From the NCBI RefSeq assembly GCF_013409255.1, contig NZ_JACCAS010000001.1, positions 3,782,001 through 3,846,000 on the forward strand: 64,000 bases of DNA, written 5' to 3'. The notes under the pieces are model-generated. The model was given only the letters and a program-made list of their open reading frames with translations. It searched no databases and had not been told where the DNA came from. The position numbers were made by a program, and so were the translations under genes. Below, piece by piece: positions 54,533 to 63,774 of this stretch (the stretch's first letter is position 1; every line of letters starts with the position of its first letter). Source of the stretch: Paraburkholderia bryophila. GTDB lineage: Bacteria; Pseudomonadota; Gammaproteobacteria; Burkholderiales; Burkholderiaceae.

Positions 54533-54548
54533 CTGGCGGAGGCGGTGA
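54533..54548. repeat. Island attachment site, tRNA-Ser copy
   Basis: CTGGCGGAGGCGGTGA overlaps the last 15 bases of tRNA-Ser including CCA and is identical to 46924-46939. Confidence 0.85.
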
Positions 54549-54623
54549 GATTCGAACTCACGGAAAGATTGCTCCTTCGCCGGTTTTCAAGACCGGTGCC
54601 TTAAACCACTCGGCCACACCTCC
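54534..54623 (-). tRNA. tRNA-Ser(TGA)
   Basis: The minus strand gives a 90-base class II tRNA. The acceptor stem is GGAGGTG, the anticodon TGA sits in CTTGAAAA, the variable arm is long, the T-loop is GTTCGAATC, and CCA is encoded. The gene remains complete after island insertion at its 3' end. Confidence 0.95.
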
Positions 54624-54678
54624 AAGCCCTAAATTGTAACCTGAAAAATCGGCGCTGCGGCACTCGCGCGATCCACTA

Positions 54679-55917
54679 TCACAGTGGATCTTTCAGAAAC
54701 AGCTCCTGCAAGTCGTTCAGGAACGCCTGACCGAGCGGTGTCGGTGCAATCTTTTCATGGTCGCGTGTGATCAGCTTGCGCCGCTCCGCTTCCTGCAAAG
54801 CCGGTTCGATCGACGTCATCGACAGCCCCGTGCGCTCGACGAAGCGATGAACCGGAAACCCTTCCACCAGGCGCAGCGCGTTCAGCATGAATTCGAACGG
54901 TAGATCGCGCGGCCCGACTTCGTTCTCTTCCTGCACCGCCGTACCGGCCATGGCCTGCTCGATGAAGGTGGACGGATGCTTGTAGCGCACCTGGCGCAGC
55001 ACGCGATTCGGAAACGACAGCTTGGTATGCGCGCCCGCGCCGATGCCGAGATAGTCGCCGAAGCGCCAGTAGTTCAGATTGTGTTTGCTCTGCTTATGCG
55101 GCTGCGCATACGCCGACACTTCATAGCGACCGTAACCGGCGGCCGTGGTGCGCTCGTGAATCCAGTCCTGCATATCCGCGGAGGCGTCGTCGTCGGGTAG
55201 CGCCGGCGGGAACTTCGCGAACAGCGTGTTGGGTTCGAGTGTGAGGTGATACAAGGACAGATGCGGCGGCGCGAACGCCAACGCCGTATTGATATCGGCC
55301 TGGCATTCGGCGAGCGTTTGCCCCGGCAGCGCGAACATCAGGTCGAGATTGAAGTTGTCGAACGTGGTGGCCGCCACTTCGACCGCGTGACGCGCCTGCG
55401 TCGAGTCGTGAATCCGGCCGAGCGCTTTCAGATGCGCCTCGTTGAAACTTTGAATCCCCACCGACAGCCGGTTCACCCCGCTCGCGCGAAACTGCGCGAA
55501 CTTGTCGGCTTCGAAGGTGCCGGGGTTCGCTTCGAGCGTGATTTCCGCATCGGCGTCGAGCGGCAGCAGCGCGCGCACGTCCGACAGCATCCGGTCGAGT
55601 CCCGCCGCCGACAGCAAGCTCGGCGTGCCGCCGCCGATAAACACCGTATGCACCTGGCGTCCCCACACCAGCGGCAGCGCCATCTCCAGATCGGCGCGCA
55701 ACGCGTCGAGATACTCGGTTTCCGGGAACGTGTCGCCTTTCCACTCGTGCGAGTTGAAATCGCAATACGGACACTTGCGCACGCACCACGGGAAATGCAC
55801 GTATAACGCCAATGGCGGCAGCGACGTCAGCCGGATACTGCCCGGCGACGTGAATGCCTTGATGACGCCATTGCCGATGTCGGCCGGCGCCGGTTTGGCC
55901 GGTTTGATCGGAATCAC
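54679..55917 (-). CDS. hemW: HemW-type radical SAM heme chaperone
   Basis: The protein is 412 residues from a GTG at 55917, with GGAGGA 4-6 bases upstream; this start overlaps the rdgB stop. The iron-sulfur motif is YVHFPWCVRKCPYCDF (three Cys, no fourth as in HemN), followed by FIGGGTPSLLSAAGLDRM, VNRLSVGIQSFNEAHLKALG and NFNLDLMFALPGQTLAE. HemW is not a coproporphyrinogen oxidase but binds and delivers heme; a true HemN is present at 5.3-6.7 kb. It is third in the rph-rdgB-hemW operon. Confidence 0.93.
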   Translation of the reverse strand: MIPIKPAKPAPADIGNGVIKAFTSPGSIRLTSLPPLALYVHFPWCVRKCPYCDFNSHEWKGDTFPETEYLDALRADLEMALPLVWGRQVHTVFIGGGTPSLLSAAGLDRMLSDVRALLPLDADAEITLEANPGTFEADKFAQFRASGVNRLSVGIQSFNEAHLKALGRIHDSTQARHAVEVAATTFDNFNLDLMFALPGQTLAECQADINTALAFAPPHLSLYHLTLEPNTLFAKFPPALPDDDASADMQDWIHERTTAAGYGRYEVSAYAQPHKQSKHNLNYWRFGDYLGIGAGAHTKLSFPNRVLRQVRYKHPSTFIEQAMAGTAVQEENEVGPRDLPFEFMLNALRLVEGFPVHRFVERTGLSMTSIEPALQEAERRKLITRDHEKIAPTPLGQAFLNDLQELFLKDPL

Positions 55918-56561
55918 GCTTCCTCCGTCAGGCGCGCGAGCAGTTGCCGCAACGCCATCGCGCGATGACTGCCGGCGTTCTTCACCGCCGGCTCGAGCTG
56001 CGCGGCGCTCGCGTTCAGCGACGGCAGGAAGAAGTGCGGATCGTAGCCAAAACCATGCTCGCCGCGCGGCGTGTCGAGAATCTCGCCATGCCAGCGGCCT
56101 TCGGCGATCAGCGGTTCGGGGTCGTCGGCGTGACGCACCAGCGCCAGCACGCAGAAGTAATACGCGCGACGATCGGTCTCGCCTTGCAACGCGGCGACGA
56201 GTCGCGCGTTGTTCGCGGCATCGCTTTTCTCGCCGCCGGCCAACTGTGCGTAGCGCGCCGAATAGACGCCCGGCGCACCGCGCAACGCGCGCACGCACAG
56301 GCCGGAGTCGTCGGCGAGGGCGGGCAGGCCGGTCAGCTTCGCCGCATGGCGCGCCTTGGTCAACGCGTTTTCGACGAACGTCGGGTACGGCTCTTCCGCC
56401 TCGGGCACGTTCAACTCGCCTTGCGGAATCAGTTCGATGCCGGCCGCGCCGAGCAGCGCCGCGAACTCGCGCAGCTTGCCAGCGTTATTCGACGCCAGCA
56501 CCACCTTTTTCAACGGCGAATCTGAGCCAACTTCGCCGCCGCTTTGACGAACCTCATTCAC
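55914..56561 (-). CDS. rdgB: dITP/XTP pyrophosphatase RdgB (HAM1)
   Basis: The enzyme hydrolyses non-canonical purine NTPs (ITP, dITP, XTP) to monophosphates. The 215 residues show [60 protein letters not shown], and the [14 protein letters not shown] ... [10 protein letters not shown] motifs with the conserved SHR. It overlaps rph by 8 bases and hemW by 4, giving a coupled operon. Confidence 0.95.
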   Translation of the reverse strand: MNEVRQSGGEVGSDSPLKKVVLASNNAGKLREFAALLGAAGIELIPQGELNVPEAEEPYPTFVENALTKARHAAKLTGLPALADDSGLCVRALRGAPGVYSARYAQLAGGEKSDAANNARLVAALQGETDRRAYYFCVLALVRHADDPEPLIAEGRWHGEILDTPRGEHGFGYDPHFFLPSLNASAAQLEPAVKNAGSHRAMALRQLLARLTEEA

Positions 56562-57294
56562 TCTTTTGCTCCAGCGCTTCTTTCTGCTTCGCGATCAGCG
56601 TGTTGATGCCGTCGCTCGCCAGGTCCATCAGCGCGTTCATTTCGTCGCGCGAGAACGGCACGCCTTCGGCCGTGCCCTGAACTTCGACGAAACCGCCCGC
56701 GCCGGTCATCACGACGTTCATGTCGGTGTCGCACTGCGAGTCTTCGTCGTAATCGAGGTCGAGCACCGGCAAGCCGTCGTACACGCCGACCGAAATCGCC
56801 GCGACGTAGTCGTTGATCGGCGAGCTTTCGATGCGGCCCGTGGCCAGCAATTTGGCCACTGCGTCATGCGCGGCCACGAAAGCGCCGGTAATGCTCGCCG
56901 TGCGCGTGCCGCCGTCGGCCTGGATCACGTCGCAATCGATATGCAGTGTGCGCGCGCCGAGCTTCTCGAGATCGAACACCGAGCGCAGCGCGCGGCCGAT
57001 CAGCCGCTGGATTTCCTGGGTGCGGCCGGTCTGTTTGCCGCGCGCGGCTTCACGGTCGTTGCGCGTGTTGGTGGCGCGCGGCAGCATGCCGTATTCGGCG
57101 GTCAGCCAGCCCTGGCCGCGGTCGCGCAGGAACGACGGCACGGATTCGGCGATGCTTGCCGTACAGATCACCTTGGTGTCGCCGAACTCGACCAGCACCG
57201 AGCCCTCCGCATGCTTCGTGTAGTGGCGCGTAATGCGCACGTCGCGCAGCTGGTTGGCCTGGCGGCCGCTGGGGCGATGGGTGGTCTGGGTCAT
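56554..57294 (-). CDS. rph: Ribonuclease PH
   Basis: This phosphorolytic 3'-5' exoribonuclease trims tRNA 3' ends. From the ATG at 57294 it has 246 residues starting [20 protein letters not shown], with [60 protein letters not shown], and [20 protein letters not shown]. It is divergent from yicC with a 242-base gap that contains a GATAAT -10-like sequence for the plus strand near 57441. Confidence 0.95.
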   Translation of the reverse strand: MTQTTHRPSGRQANQLRDVRITRHYTKHAEGSVLVEFGDTKVICTASIAESVPSFLRDRGQGWLTAEYGMLPRATNTRNDREAARGKQTGRTQEIQRLIGRALRSVFDLEKLGARTLHIDCDVIQADGGTRTASITGAFVAAHDAVAKLLATGRIESSPINDYVAAISVGVYDGLPVLDLDYDEDSQCDTDMNVVMTGAGGFVEVQGTAEGVPFSRDEMNALMDLASDGINTLIAKQKEALEQKSE

Positions 57295-57536
57295 GTTGGG
57301 ATCGGTCTGGAAGAAAAGCGGGAGGGAAAGCAAGATTTTACCGCCGATCGCGCGGCGGCGGTCGCGCGCGGAACGCCGGCACGCGTCGCCGTGCGCCGGT
57401 CGACGGCGAGCGCGACAGGACGGCCCTTCCGGCAAAAATGGGATAATGCCGGTTCTCCGCCCCGCGCCTCGTACACGCCGGGCGATTCGACTCTCCGGCC
57501 ATCGTCGAGCGCATGGCCACAATCGCGAGAAATACG

Positions 57537-58460
57537 ATGATCTACAGCATGACTGGCTATGCGAGCGCCACGCGCGAACTCGTCGCGGCCTCGGGCACCG
57601 GCGGCGTGAGCGTATCGGTCGAACTGCGCACGGTGAATTCGCGCTTTCTCGATCTGAACTTCCGCATGCCGGAAGACGTGCGCGTCTGCGAACCGACGCT
57701 GCGCGAAATGCTGATGAACAAACTGTCGCGCGGCAAGGTGGATATCCGTATCAATCTGCAGCGTAGCGAACAGACGGCTAGCGCGGGCTCGGTCAACCAT
57801 GAAGCGCTGACTCAACTCGCGTTGCTCGAACGCACGGTGCTGTCCACGTTTCCGGAAGCCGGCCGTCTGCGCACCGGTGAAATCATGCGCTGGCCGGGTG
57901 TGCTGGCCGAAACCGGCGTGGCGCAGGACGTGTTGCGTGACGCGGTGCTCGCCTGCGGCAAGCAGGCCATTACCGACCTGATCGACGTGCGCGGCCGTGA
58001 AGGCGCGCAACTGGCCACCATGCTGCTCGCCAACGTCACCGAGATGGAAGCGATCGTCACGAAGATCACGCCGCTCGTGCCGGAGCTGATCGCCAAGCAC
58101 CAGCAGAAGATCGTCGAGCGTCTGCAGGAAGCGCTCGGCATCGCCGCGCCGGACACGGCCGCGACGATCGTGTCGCGCGAAGAGATCAACGAGCGGATTC
58201 GCCAGGAAGTGACGATGTATGGCATCCGCATCGACATCGCCGAAGAACTGTCGCGCCTTACCGCGCACCTGAACGAAACGCGCCACGTGATCGAGAAGGG
58301 CGGCAAGGTCGGCAAGCGCCTCGACTTCATGATGCAGGAACTGAATCGCGAAGCGAACACGCTCGGCTCGAAGGCCGCCGCGAAAGAACTGGCGGATTCG
58401 TCGATGACCCTGAAGCTGCTCATCGAACAGATGCGCGAGCAAGTACAGAATCTGGAATAA
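57537..58460 (+). CDS. yicC: YicC-family endoribonuclease
   Basis: The 307-residue protein from the ATG at 57537 begins [20 protein letters not shown], the family's invariant SMTGYG-type start. It ends with [20 protein letters not shown] and [21 protein letters not shown]. coli YicC promotes RNase-dependent decay of the sRNA RyhB and is an endoribonuclease. It precedes gmk, as in most proteobacteria. Confidence 0.93.
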   Translation: MIYSMTGYASATRELVAASGTGGVSVSVELRTVNSRFLDLNFRMPEDVRVCEPTLREMLMNKLSRGKVDIRINLQRSEQTASAGSVNHEALTQLALLERTVLSTFPEAGRLRTGEIMRWPGVLAETGVAQDVLRDAVLACGKQAITDLIDVRGREGAQLATMLLANVTEMEAIVTKITPLVPELIAKHQQKIVERLQEALGIAAPDTAATIVSREEINERIRQEVTMYGIRIDIAEELSRLTAHLNETRHVIEKGGKVGKRLDFMMQELNREANTLGSKAAAKELADSSMTLKLLIEQMREQVQNLE

Positions 58461-58478
58461 GGCGGGAGCAACACGAAC

Positions 58479-59159
58479 ATGACCGACCACACACGCGAAA
58501 GCGGCGCTCCGCGCAATCCCTACGCCGGTGCTTATCCGGGCAATCTGTTCATGGTGGTGGCGCCGTCGGGCGCGGGCAAGTCGACGCTCGTGAACGCGCT
58601 GCTCGCCGGCGACGACGCGATCCGTCTGTCGATCTCCTACACGACGCGCCCGCCGCGTCCGAAGGAGCAGGACGGCGAGCACTATCACTTCACCACCGTC
58701 GACGATTTCATGGCGCGTCACGACACCGGCGAGTTTCTCGAAAGCGCGGAAGTGCACGGCAATTACTACGGCACGTCGCGCGTCTGGATCGAGGATCAGA
58801 TGAAAAGTGGCCATGACGTGCTGCTCGAAATCGACTGGCAGGGCGCGCAGCAGGTGAAGAAACAGTTTCACAACGCGGTCGAAATTTTCATCCTGCCGCC
58901 GTCGCTCGAAGCGCTCGAAGAGCGTCTGAAGAAACGCGGCCAGGACGAGCCGAATGTGATCACGCGGCGTTTGCTCGCAGCGGGTAGCGAGATGGCGCAT
59001 GCGGCCGAAGCGGAGTACGTGGTGATCAACGAGAATTTCGATCGCGCGCTCGGCGAACTGCAGTGCCTCGTGGCCGCAACGCGTTCGCGCTTTGCGTCGC
59101 AATACGCGCGCCACACGCAGCTTTTCGTGCAGCTCGGCATTCACCTGCCACACGCGTGA
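58479..59159 (+). CDS. gmk: Guanylate kinase
   Basis: The enzyme phosphorylates GMP/dGMP to GDP/dGDP. The 226 residues have an N-terminal extension of about 15 residues and the P-loop [20 protein letters not shown]. The GMP-binding region is [20 protein letters not shown], followed by [16 protein letters not shown] and [25 protein letters not shown] lies upstream. It is 18 bases after yicC and 60 before rpoZ. Confidence 0.96.
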   Translation: MTDHTRESGAPRNPYAGAYPGNLFMVVAPSGAGKSTLVNALLAGDDAIRLSISYTTRPPRPKEQDGEHYHFTTVDDFMARHDTGEFLESAEVHGNYYGTSRVWIEDQMKSGHDVLLEIDWQGAQQVKKQFHNAVEIFILPPSLEALEERLKKRGQDEPNVITRRLLAAGSEMAHAAEAEYVVINENFDRALGELQCLVAATRSRFASQYARHTQLFVQLGIHLPHA

Positions 59160-59219
59160 ACGCGGCGGCGTGTCGAGCACATAAGGTAGAATAAGCAACA
59201 TACTGAGAAGGAACCCAAC

Positions 59220-59423
59220 ATGGCCCGCATTACCGTCGAAGACTGTCTCAAACAGATCCCGAACCGTTTCGAACTCGCGCTTGCCGCGACCTATCGCGCG
59301 CGTCAGCTCGCACAAGGTCACACGCCGAAGATCGAAAGCCGCGACAAGCCCACGGTCGTCGCACTGCGCGAAATCGCAGCCGGCCAGGTCGGCGTCGAAA
59401 TGCTGAAGAAGGTGCCGGTTTAA
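59220..59423 (+). CDS. rpoZ: RNA polymerase omega subunit
   Basis: The 67-residue protein starts [20 protein letters not shown] and continues [20 protein letters not shown] and [16 protein letters not shown], the RpoZ signature. It assists assembly of the beta' subunit and is part of the ppGpp site 1 in E. coli polymerase, which fits its position before spoT. AAGGA lies upstream. Confidence 0.96.
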
Positions 59424-59564
59424 GGCGCACCGTTTTCCGGTTTCGATTGCCCGCTTGCTTCACGTGCTTTTTGCTTCACCGCTACACTCGCTTTACCAAC
59501 TTGCTACACGTAATTGCATCAACGTGCAGACCGGCGTCCAACCCCAACCGCTGCGGAGGCGACC

Positions 59565-61922
59565 ATGAGTACCACCCCGCCCACCGCCACGGAAGTGGAA
59601 CACGACGCCGACTCGCCCTCGTCCGCACGCAAGTACATCGACGCGGTCCTCGAGCAGTCGTTTCGCCATCTGTTCGGGCCGACCGCCACGCCGGAGCAAC
59701 CGCGCCGGCATGACGTCGTCTCGATTGCCAAACTGACGTCCGCCTTGTCCGGCTATCTGCAGCCGGAAGAGATCAAGGACATCAAGGCGGCCTTCCATTT
59801 CAGCGACGAAGCCCACCTCGGCCAGTACCGCCAGAGTGGCGAGCCTTACATCACGCATCCTGTCGCCGTCGCGGAAATCTGCGCGGGCTGGAATCTCGAC
59901 GCCCAGTCGATCATGGCAGCGCTGCTGCATGACGTGATGGAAGACCAGGGCGTGACCAAGGCCGAACTCGCCGAGCGTTTCGGCGCCAAGGTCGCGGAAC
60001 TGGTCGACGGGTTGTCGAAACTCGACAAGATGGAGTTTCGCAATCGCGAAGAAGCGCAGGCGGAAAACTTCCGCAAGATGCTGCTCGCGATGGCGCGCGA
60101 CGTCCGCGTGATTCTGGTGAAGCTCGCCGACCGGCTGCACAACATGCGCACCCTGGGTGCGGTGCCGCACGAGAAGCGCCGCCGGGTTGCGCGTGAAACG
60201 CTGGATATCTACGCGCCGATCGCCCATCGGCTCGGTCTGAACAATACCTATCGCGAGCTGCAGGACCTGAGCTTCGCGAACTTCAACCCGCACCGGTACG
60301 CCACGCTCGAAAAAGCCGTCAAGGCGGCGCGCGGCAACCGGCGCGAGGTGGTGGGCAAGATTCTGGAGTCGGTGCAGCGCGCGATTGCCGACGCGAAGAT
60401 CGACGCCGAAGTCACCGGCCGCGAGAAAACCATCTTCAGTATCTACAAGAAGATGCGCGACAAGCAGTTGTCGTTCTCGCAGGTGCTCGACGTGTACGGC
60501 TTTCGCGTGGTGGTCGAAAGCGCGCTGGAGTGCTACACCTGCATCGGCGCGCTGCATGCGCTGTACAAGCCCGTGCCGGGCAAGTTCAAAGACTACATCG
60601 CGATCCCGAAGGTGAACGGCTATCAGTCGTTGCACACCACGCTGGTCGGCCCGTTCGGCGCACCGATCGAGTTTCAGGTGCGCACGCGCAAGATGCACGA
60701 GATCGCCGAAGCCGGCGTGGCCGCGCACTGGCTGTACAAGAACGGCAGCGCCGACCTGAACGACGTGCAGAAGCGCGCGCACCAGTGGCTCAAGTCGCTG
60801 CTCGATATTCAGAGCGAAGCCGGCGACTCGAGCGAATTCCTCGAACACGTAAAGATCGATCTGTTTCCGGATGCGGTCTACGTGTTTACGCCGAAGTCGA
60901 AGATCATGGCGTTGCCGCGCGGCGCCACCGCGCTCGACTTCGCGTATTCGATCCACAGCGACCTGGGCAACCAGTGCGTCGCGGTGAAGATCAACAATGA
61001 ACTGCTGCCGCTTCGCACCGAGCTGAAGAGCGGCGACATCGTGGAAGTCATCACGGCGCCGTATTCGAAGCCGAATCCGGCGTGGCTCGGGTTCGTGCGC
61101 AGCGGCAAGGCGCGCTCGGCGATCCGTCATTATCTGAAGACGATGCGTTTGAACGAGTCCGTGCAGCTCGGCGAGCGGCTGGTCGATCAGTCGTTGAAGG
61201 GCTACGGACTGGCGCTGTCGGACGTTACGCCGGAAGCGTGGGAAAAGCTCGTGCAGTGGACGGGCAACAAGAACCGTCAGGAAATTTTCGCGGACATCGG
61301 CCTCGGCCGGCGTGTCGCAGCGGTCATGGCCAAGCGCATCGAGGTGCTGATGAGCGGCCGCGACGCCGACGACGACGGCTCGCGCTCCAACTCCGATTTG
61401 CCGCATGCGCCGCCGGTGGTGATCACGGGCACCGAGGGCATGTCGGTGCAACTGTCGGCCTGCTGCCGTCCGATTCCGGGCGACGACATCATGGGCTATA
61501 TCGGCATCGGCCTCGGCATGGCGATCCACACTACGGATTGCCGCGTTGCGCAGCGTATCCATAAGCGCGACCCGGGTCGCTGGATCGACGTCGCGTGGGC
61601 ACCGCAGCCGGGGCGCCTGTTCGACGTCGCCGTCAAGGTGCTCGTCCAGAACACCAAGGGTGTGTTTGCCCGCGTGGCGGCCGACATCACGTCGGCGGAC
61701 GCGAACATCGTCCACATCGCGATGGACGAAGACCTGTCGCAGGAGTCCACGGTGCTGCGCTTCGTGATTCAGGTCAGCGATCGCGTCCATCTTGCTAACG
61801 TGATGCGCCGTGTGCGCACCAACCCGGACGTCATGCGTATTTCGCGCGAGCGGCCGAGCGAGGAAGGTCATCACCGTCACGACGGTGGGATGCGGATTGA
61901 TCGCGAGAGGGCGGATTACTGA
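59565..61922 (+). CDS. spoT: Bifunctional (p)ppGpp synthetase/hydrolase SpoT (RSH)
   Basis: From the ATG at 59565 (GGAGG 7 bases upstream) the protein is 785 residues. It has an HD hydrolase domain (YITHPVAVAEICAGWNLDAQ, ALLHDVMEDQGVTKAELAER, with His-Asp intact), a synthetase domain (REKTIFSIYKKMRDKQLSFS, YGFRVVVESALECYTCIGAL, IAIPKVNGYQSLHTTLVGPF), a TGS domain (VFTPKSKIMALPRGATALDF), and a C-terminal ACT domain. Both catalytic halves keep their motifs, so it should be bifunctional like proteobacterial SpoT. Confidence 0.95.
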   Translation: MSTTPPTATEVEHDADSPSSARKYIDAVLEQSFRHLFGPTATPEQPRRHDVVSIAKLTSALSGYLQPEEIKDIKAAFHFSDEAHLGQYRQSGEPYITHPVAVAEICAGWNLDAQSIMAALLHDVMEDQGVTKAELAERFGAKVAELVDGLSKLDKMEFRNREEAQAENFRKMLLAMARDVRVILVKLADRLHNMRTLGAVPHEKRRRVARETLDIYAPIAHRLGLNNTYRELQDLSFANFNPHRYATLEKAVKAARGNRREVVGKILESVQRAIADAKIDAEVTGREKTIFSIYKKMRDKQLSFSQVLDVYGFRVVVESALECYTCIGALHALYKPVPGKFKDYIAIPKVNGYQSLHTTLVGPFGAPIEFQVRTRKMHEIAEAGVAAHWLYKNGSADLNDVQKRAHQWLKSLLDIQSEAGDSSEFLEHVKIDLFPDAVYVFTPKSKIMALPRGATALDFAYSIHSDLGNQCVAVKINNELLPLRTELKSGDIVEVITAPYSKPNPAWLGFVRSGKARSAIRHYLKTMRLNESVQLGERLVDQSLKGYGLALSDVTPEAWEKLVQWTGNKNRQEIFADIGLGRRVAAVMAKRIEVLMSGRDADDDGSRSNSDLPHAPPVVITGTEGMSVQLSACCRPIPGDDIMGYIGIGLGMAIHTTDCRVAQRIHKRDPGRWIDVAWAPQPGRLFDVAVKVLVQNTKGVFARVAADITSADANIVHIAMDEDLSQESTVLRFVIQVSDRVHLANVMRRVRTNPDVMRISRERPSEEGHHRHDGGMRIDRERADY

Positions 61923-62097
61923 TTTTGTTTCGCGCACCGCGCGCGATGTGTGATGCGCGGTGTGCTTGAGATGTGGTCGAAGGCGTGCGCGAGCGCGCCT
62001 TTTGTTTTTTGCCGCTAGCTTGTCCCAAGCGTCATCCGCGTCAATCTGAACGCCCAGCGCGCCTGTGAGTCTCACGTGTTCCCCAGGGAGAACGCTC

Positions 62098-62589
62098 ATG
62101 AACGTAGCTGACCTCACCGGCCTTGCGCTCGACTATTGGGTCGCGCGCAGCCTGCACGACTTCGTGCGCGAAATCCACTTTACCGACAGCGGCGAAACCG
62201 TTTCGATTCGCGGCAATGATCGCGGACGTCCGTGGGACGGCCGGTTCACGCCGTCCACGTCATGGGAGGCTGCGGCTGCGGTACTGGAGCGCGCGCAACG
62301 GCTGGAAGTGCGCGAGCGGACTGATCAGGGTGCGGCGCACTGCGTCGCGGATTTTGAAGGTAGTCACCGGACGGTGGAAGGGCGAGGGGACTCGCTGCGG
62401 GAGGCTTTGCTGAGGGCGTTCGTCGAAAGCCGGTATGGCGAGACGGTGGACGATGTGCTGCACGAGGCGCAGGTGCTGAGCGGCGAGCGAGCGCAGCCGA
62501 TCGGTGAGGAAACGGCACAAGGTTCGTATGGTGGCGATATGCCGAACCCGGATGGGCAGATTGGGGATATTCAGTCGGCGCCGCGGTAA
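62098..62589 (+). CDS. DUF2591 (NinX-like) protein
   Basis: The 163-residue protein starts at the ATG at 62098, with AGGGAGAA upstream. It has the opening MNVADLTGLALDYWVARSLH typical of DUF2591, followed by PWDGRFTPSTSWEAAAAVLE and LREALLRAFVESRYGETVDD. DUF2591 is known from phage NinX and many chromosomal proteins; the function is unknown. It stands between spoT and the tRNA-Arg pair. Confidence 0.75.
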   Translation: MNVADLTGLALDYWVARSLHDFVREIHFTDSGETVSIRGNDRGRPWDGRFTPSTSWEAAAAVLERAQRLEVRERTDQGAAHCVADFEGSHRTVEGRGDSLREALLRAFVESRYGETVDDVLHEAQVLSGERAQPIGEETAQGSYGGDMPNPDGQIGDIQSAPR

Positions 62590-62686
62590 CTGAAGGGCTG
62601 GCCGCCGCTGCCAGCTCCGCGAACTCATCAGCCCATGGGCTGGCCTGCTCGACGCAATTGAGCAAAATCCGTCGGACAAAAACAAA

Positions 62687-62708
62687 GGGCCTTCCGATCG
62701 GAAGGCCC
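62687..62708 (-). terminator. Terminator of tRNA-Arg copy 1
   Basis: 9-bp stem GGGCCTTCC (62687-62695) / GGAAGGCCC (62700-62708). On the minus strand a T-rich tail follows. Confidence 0.8.
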
Positions 62709-62716
62709 TCTATAAG

Positions 62717-62793
62717 TGGTGCGGCTGGCAGGATTCGAACCCACGACCCCTTGGTTCGTAGCCAAGTACTCTATCCATCTGAGCTACAGCCGC
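62717..62793 (-). tRNA. tRNA-Arg(ACG), copy 1
   Basis: 77-base tRNA on the minus strand with acceptor stem GCGGCTG, anticodon ACG in GGCTACGAACC, T-loop GGTTCGAATCC and encoded CCA. It is identical to the copy at 62873-62949. Confidence 0.95.
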
Positions 62794-62841
62794 ACGCTAA
62801 ACGGGTGATGCAATACTGCAATGAAACCGGGTAAAACGTAA

Positions 62842-62863
62842 GGGCCTCCCGGGAGGGAGGCCC
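62842..62863 (-). terminator. Terminator-like hairpin between the tRNA-Arg copies
   Basis: 9-bp stem GGGCCTCCC (62842-62850) / GGGAGGCCC (62855-62863), at the same place relative to the tRNA as the hairpin at 62687. Confidence 0.65.
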
Positions 62864-62872
62864 TCGAATAAG

Positions 62873-62949
62873 TGGTGCGGCTGGCAGGATTCGAACCCAC
62901 GACCCCTTGGTTCGTAGCCAAGTACTCTATCCATCTGAGCTACAGCCGC
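62873..62949 (-). tRNA. tRNA-Arg(ACG), copy 2
   Basis: Identical 77-base sequence to copy 1, 156 bases away. The flanking sequence, including the downstream hairpin, is also similar, so the pair is a tandem duplication. Confidence 0.95.
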
Positions 62950-63063
62950 ACGCAGAAACGAGATTATAGCAAAGGTTTTCAAAAAGGGAAGGGTGTAACT
63001 GCGATTTGTCTCATGGTCATGATCGTGTACCCTTGATAGGCAGTCGTTTGCTGCAGTCAACGG

Positions 63064-63639
63064 ATGATCATGAACAAGGCCTTTGTCAAAGAGTCGAGTG
63101 AAGAGAATGACGACGACCTCGACGTCGCCCAGCCGGATGTCCCCGCGGGTACCAAAAATTACCTCACGCCCGCCGGCTATCGGCGCATGCGTGACGAACT
63201 GCTGCATCTGATCGACGTCGTGCGGCCCGAAGTGGTCAGGCTGGTGTCGTGGGCGGCGTCGAACGGCGATCGCTCGGAAAATGGCGATTACATCTACGGC
63301 AAGCGTCGGTTGCGTGAGATCGACCGGCGCATCCGCTTTCTGACCAAGCGCCTCGATCTCGCGGAAGTGGTCGACAGCAGCAAGCAGGAGAACATCGATC
63401 AGGTGTTTTTCGGCGCGACTGTCGAGTACGCGACCGAAGACGGCGAGGATCACGTCGTGACCATTGTCGGCGTCGACGAGGTCGATCTGGATATCGGCTA
63501 CGTGAGCTGGATCTCGCCGGTTGCACGCGCGCTGATCAAGGCGAAAATCGGCGATACGGTGACCTTGTACACGCCTGCCGGCCCGCAGCCAATCGACATA
63601 CTTAACGTCACCTATCCGCCGCCGGACACGGGCGGCTAG
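63064..63639 (+). CDS. greB: Transcription elongation factor GreB
   Basis: The factor rescues backtracked RNA polymerase by stimulating transcript cleavage. The 191-residue protein has an N-terminal acidic extension (about 1-30), then a coiled coil: YLTPAGYRRMRDELLHLIDV, VSWAASNGDRSENGDYIYGK (with the Asp-Glu tip), RRLREIDRRIRFLTKRLDLA. A C-terminal FKBP-like domain follows (VFFGATVEYATEDGEDHVVT). GreB rather than GreA is indicated by the coiled-coil tip sequence and by the spoT-greB neighbourhood. A second ATG lies two codons in (63070). Confidence 0.93.
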   Translation: MIMNKAFVKESSEENDDDLDVAQPDVPAGTKNYLTPAGYRRMRDELLHLIDVVRPEVVRLVSWAASNGDRSENGDYIYGKRRLREIDRRIRFLTKRLDLAEVVDSSKQENIDQVFFGATVEYATEDGEDHVVTIVGVDEVDLDIGYVSWISPVARALIKAKIGDTVTLYTPAGPQPIDILNVTYPPPDTGG

Positions 63640-63721
63640 GGCGCTGAGCCGTCACGTTGTCGCAACAGATACTGGGATGCGATCGTGACATTGACCCGGC
63701 GCGCCTGCGGTACGACAACAT

Positions 63722-63748
63722 AAAAAAAGGCGCCGCAAACGGCGCCTT
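63722..63748 (-). terminator. Terminator of the porin gene
   Basis: Stem AAGGCGCC (63727-63734) / GGCGCCTT (63741-63748); the minus strand then runs into T-rich sequence. Confidence 0.8.
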
Positions 63749-63774
63749 CGATACTACGAGACCTGCGTGCCGCT

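Larger units (their letters stand above)
46924..54548. mobile_element. PICI-like satellite island at tRNA-Ser(TGA)
   Basis: About 7.6 kb is bounded by identical 16-bp repeats (CTGGCGGAGGCGGTGA at 46924-46939 and 54533-54548). The right copy is the 3' end of tRNA-Ser. Contents in order: integrase (+), C4-like RNA (+), a 136-residue protein (+), then on the minus strand, from right to left, a 248-residue protein, candidate iterons, AlpA, a 96-residue protein, a Toprim-DUF3631 primase, a 167-residue protein and a Nu1-like small terminase. No capsid, tail, portal or lysis gene is present. Integrase, AlpA, primase and TerS without structural genes is the layout of Gram-negative phage-inducible chromosomal islands. 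The integrase lies at the end away from the tRNA. Confidence 0.82.

Noticed and set aside
57291..59321. Long minus-strand open frame opposite yicC and gmk (about 676 codons)
   Set aside because: It spans two well-identified plus-strand genes and has only compositional shadows.
59493..62117. Very long minus-strand open frame opposite spoT (about 874 codons)
   Set aside because: It is the antisense of a well-conserved spoT in high-GC DNA. The translation is Arg/His/Ala-rich without domains, and there is no ribosome site.
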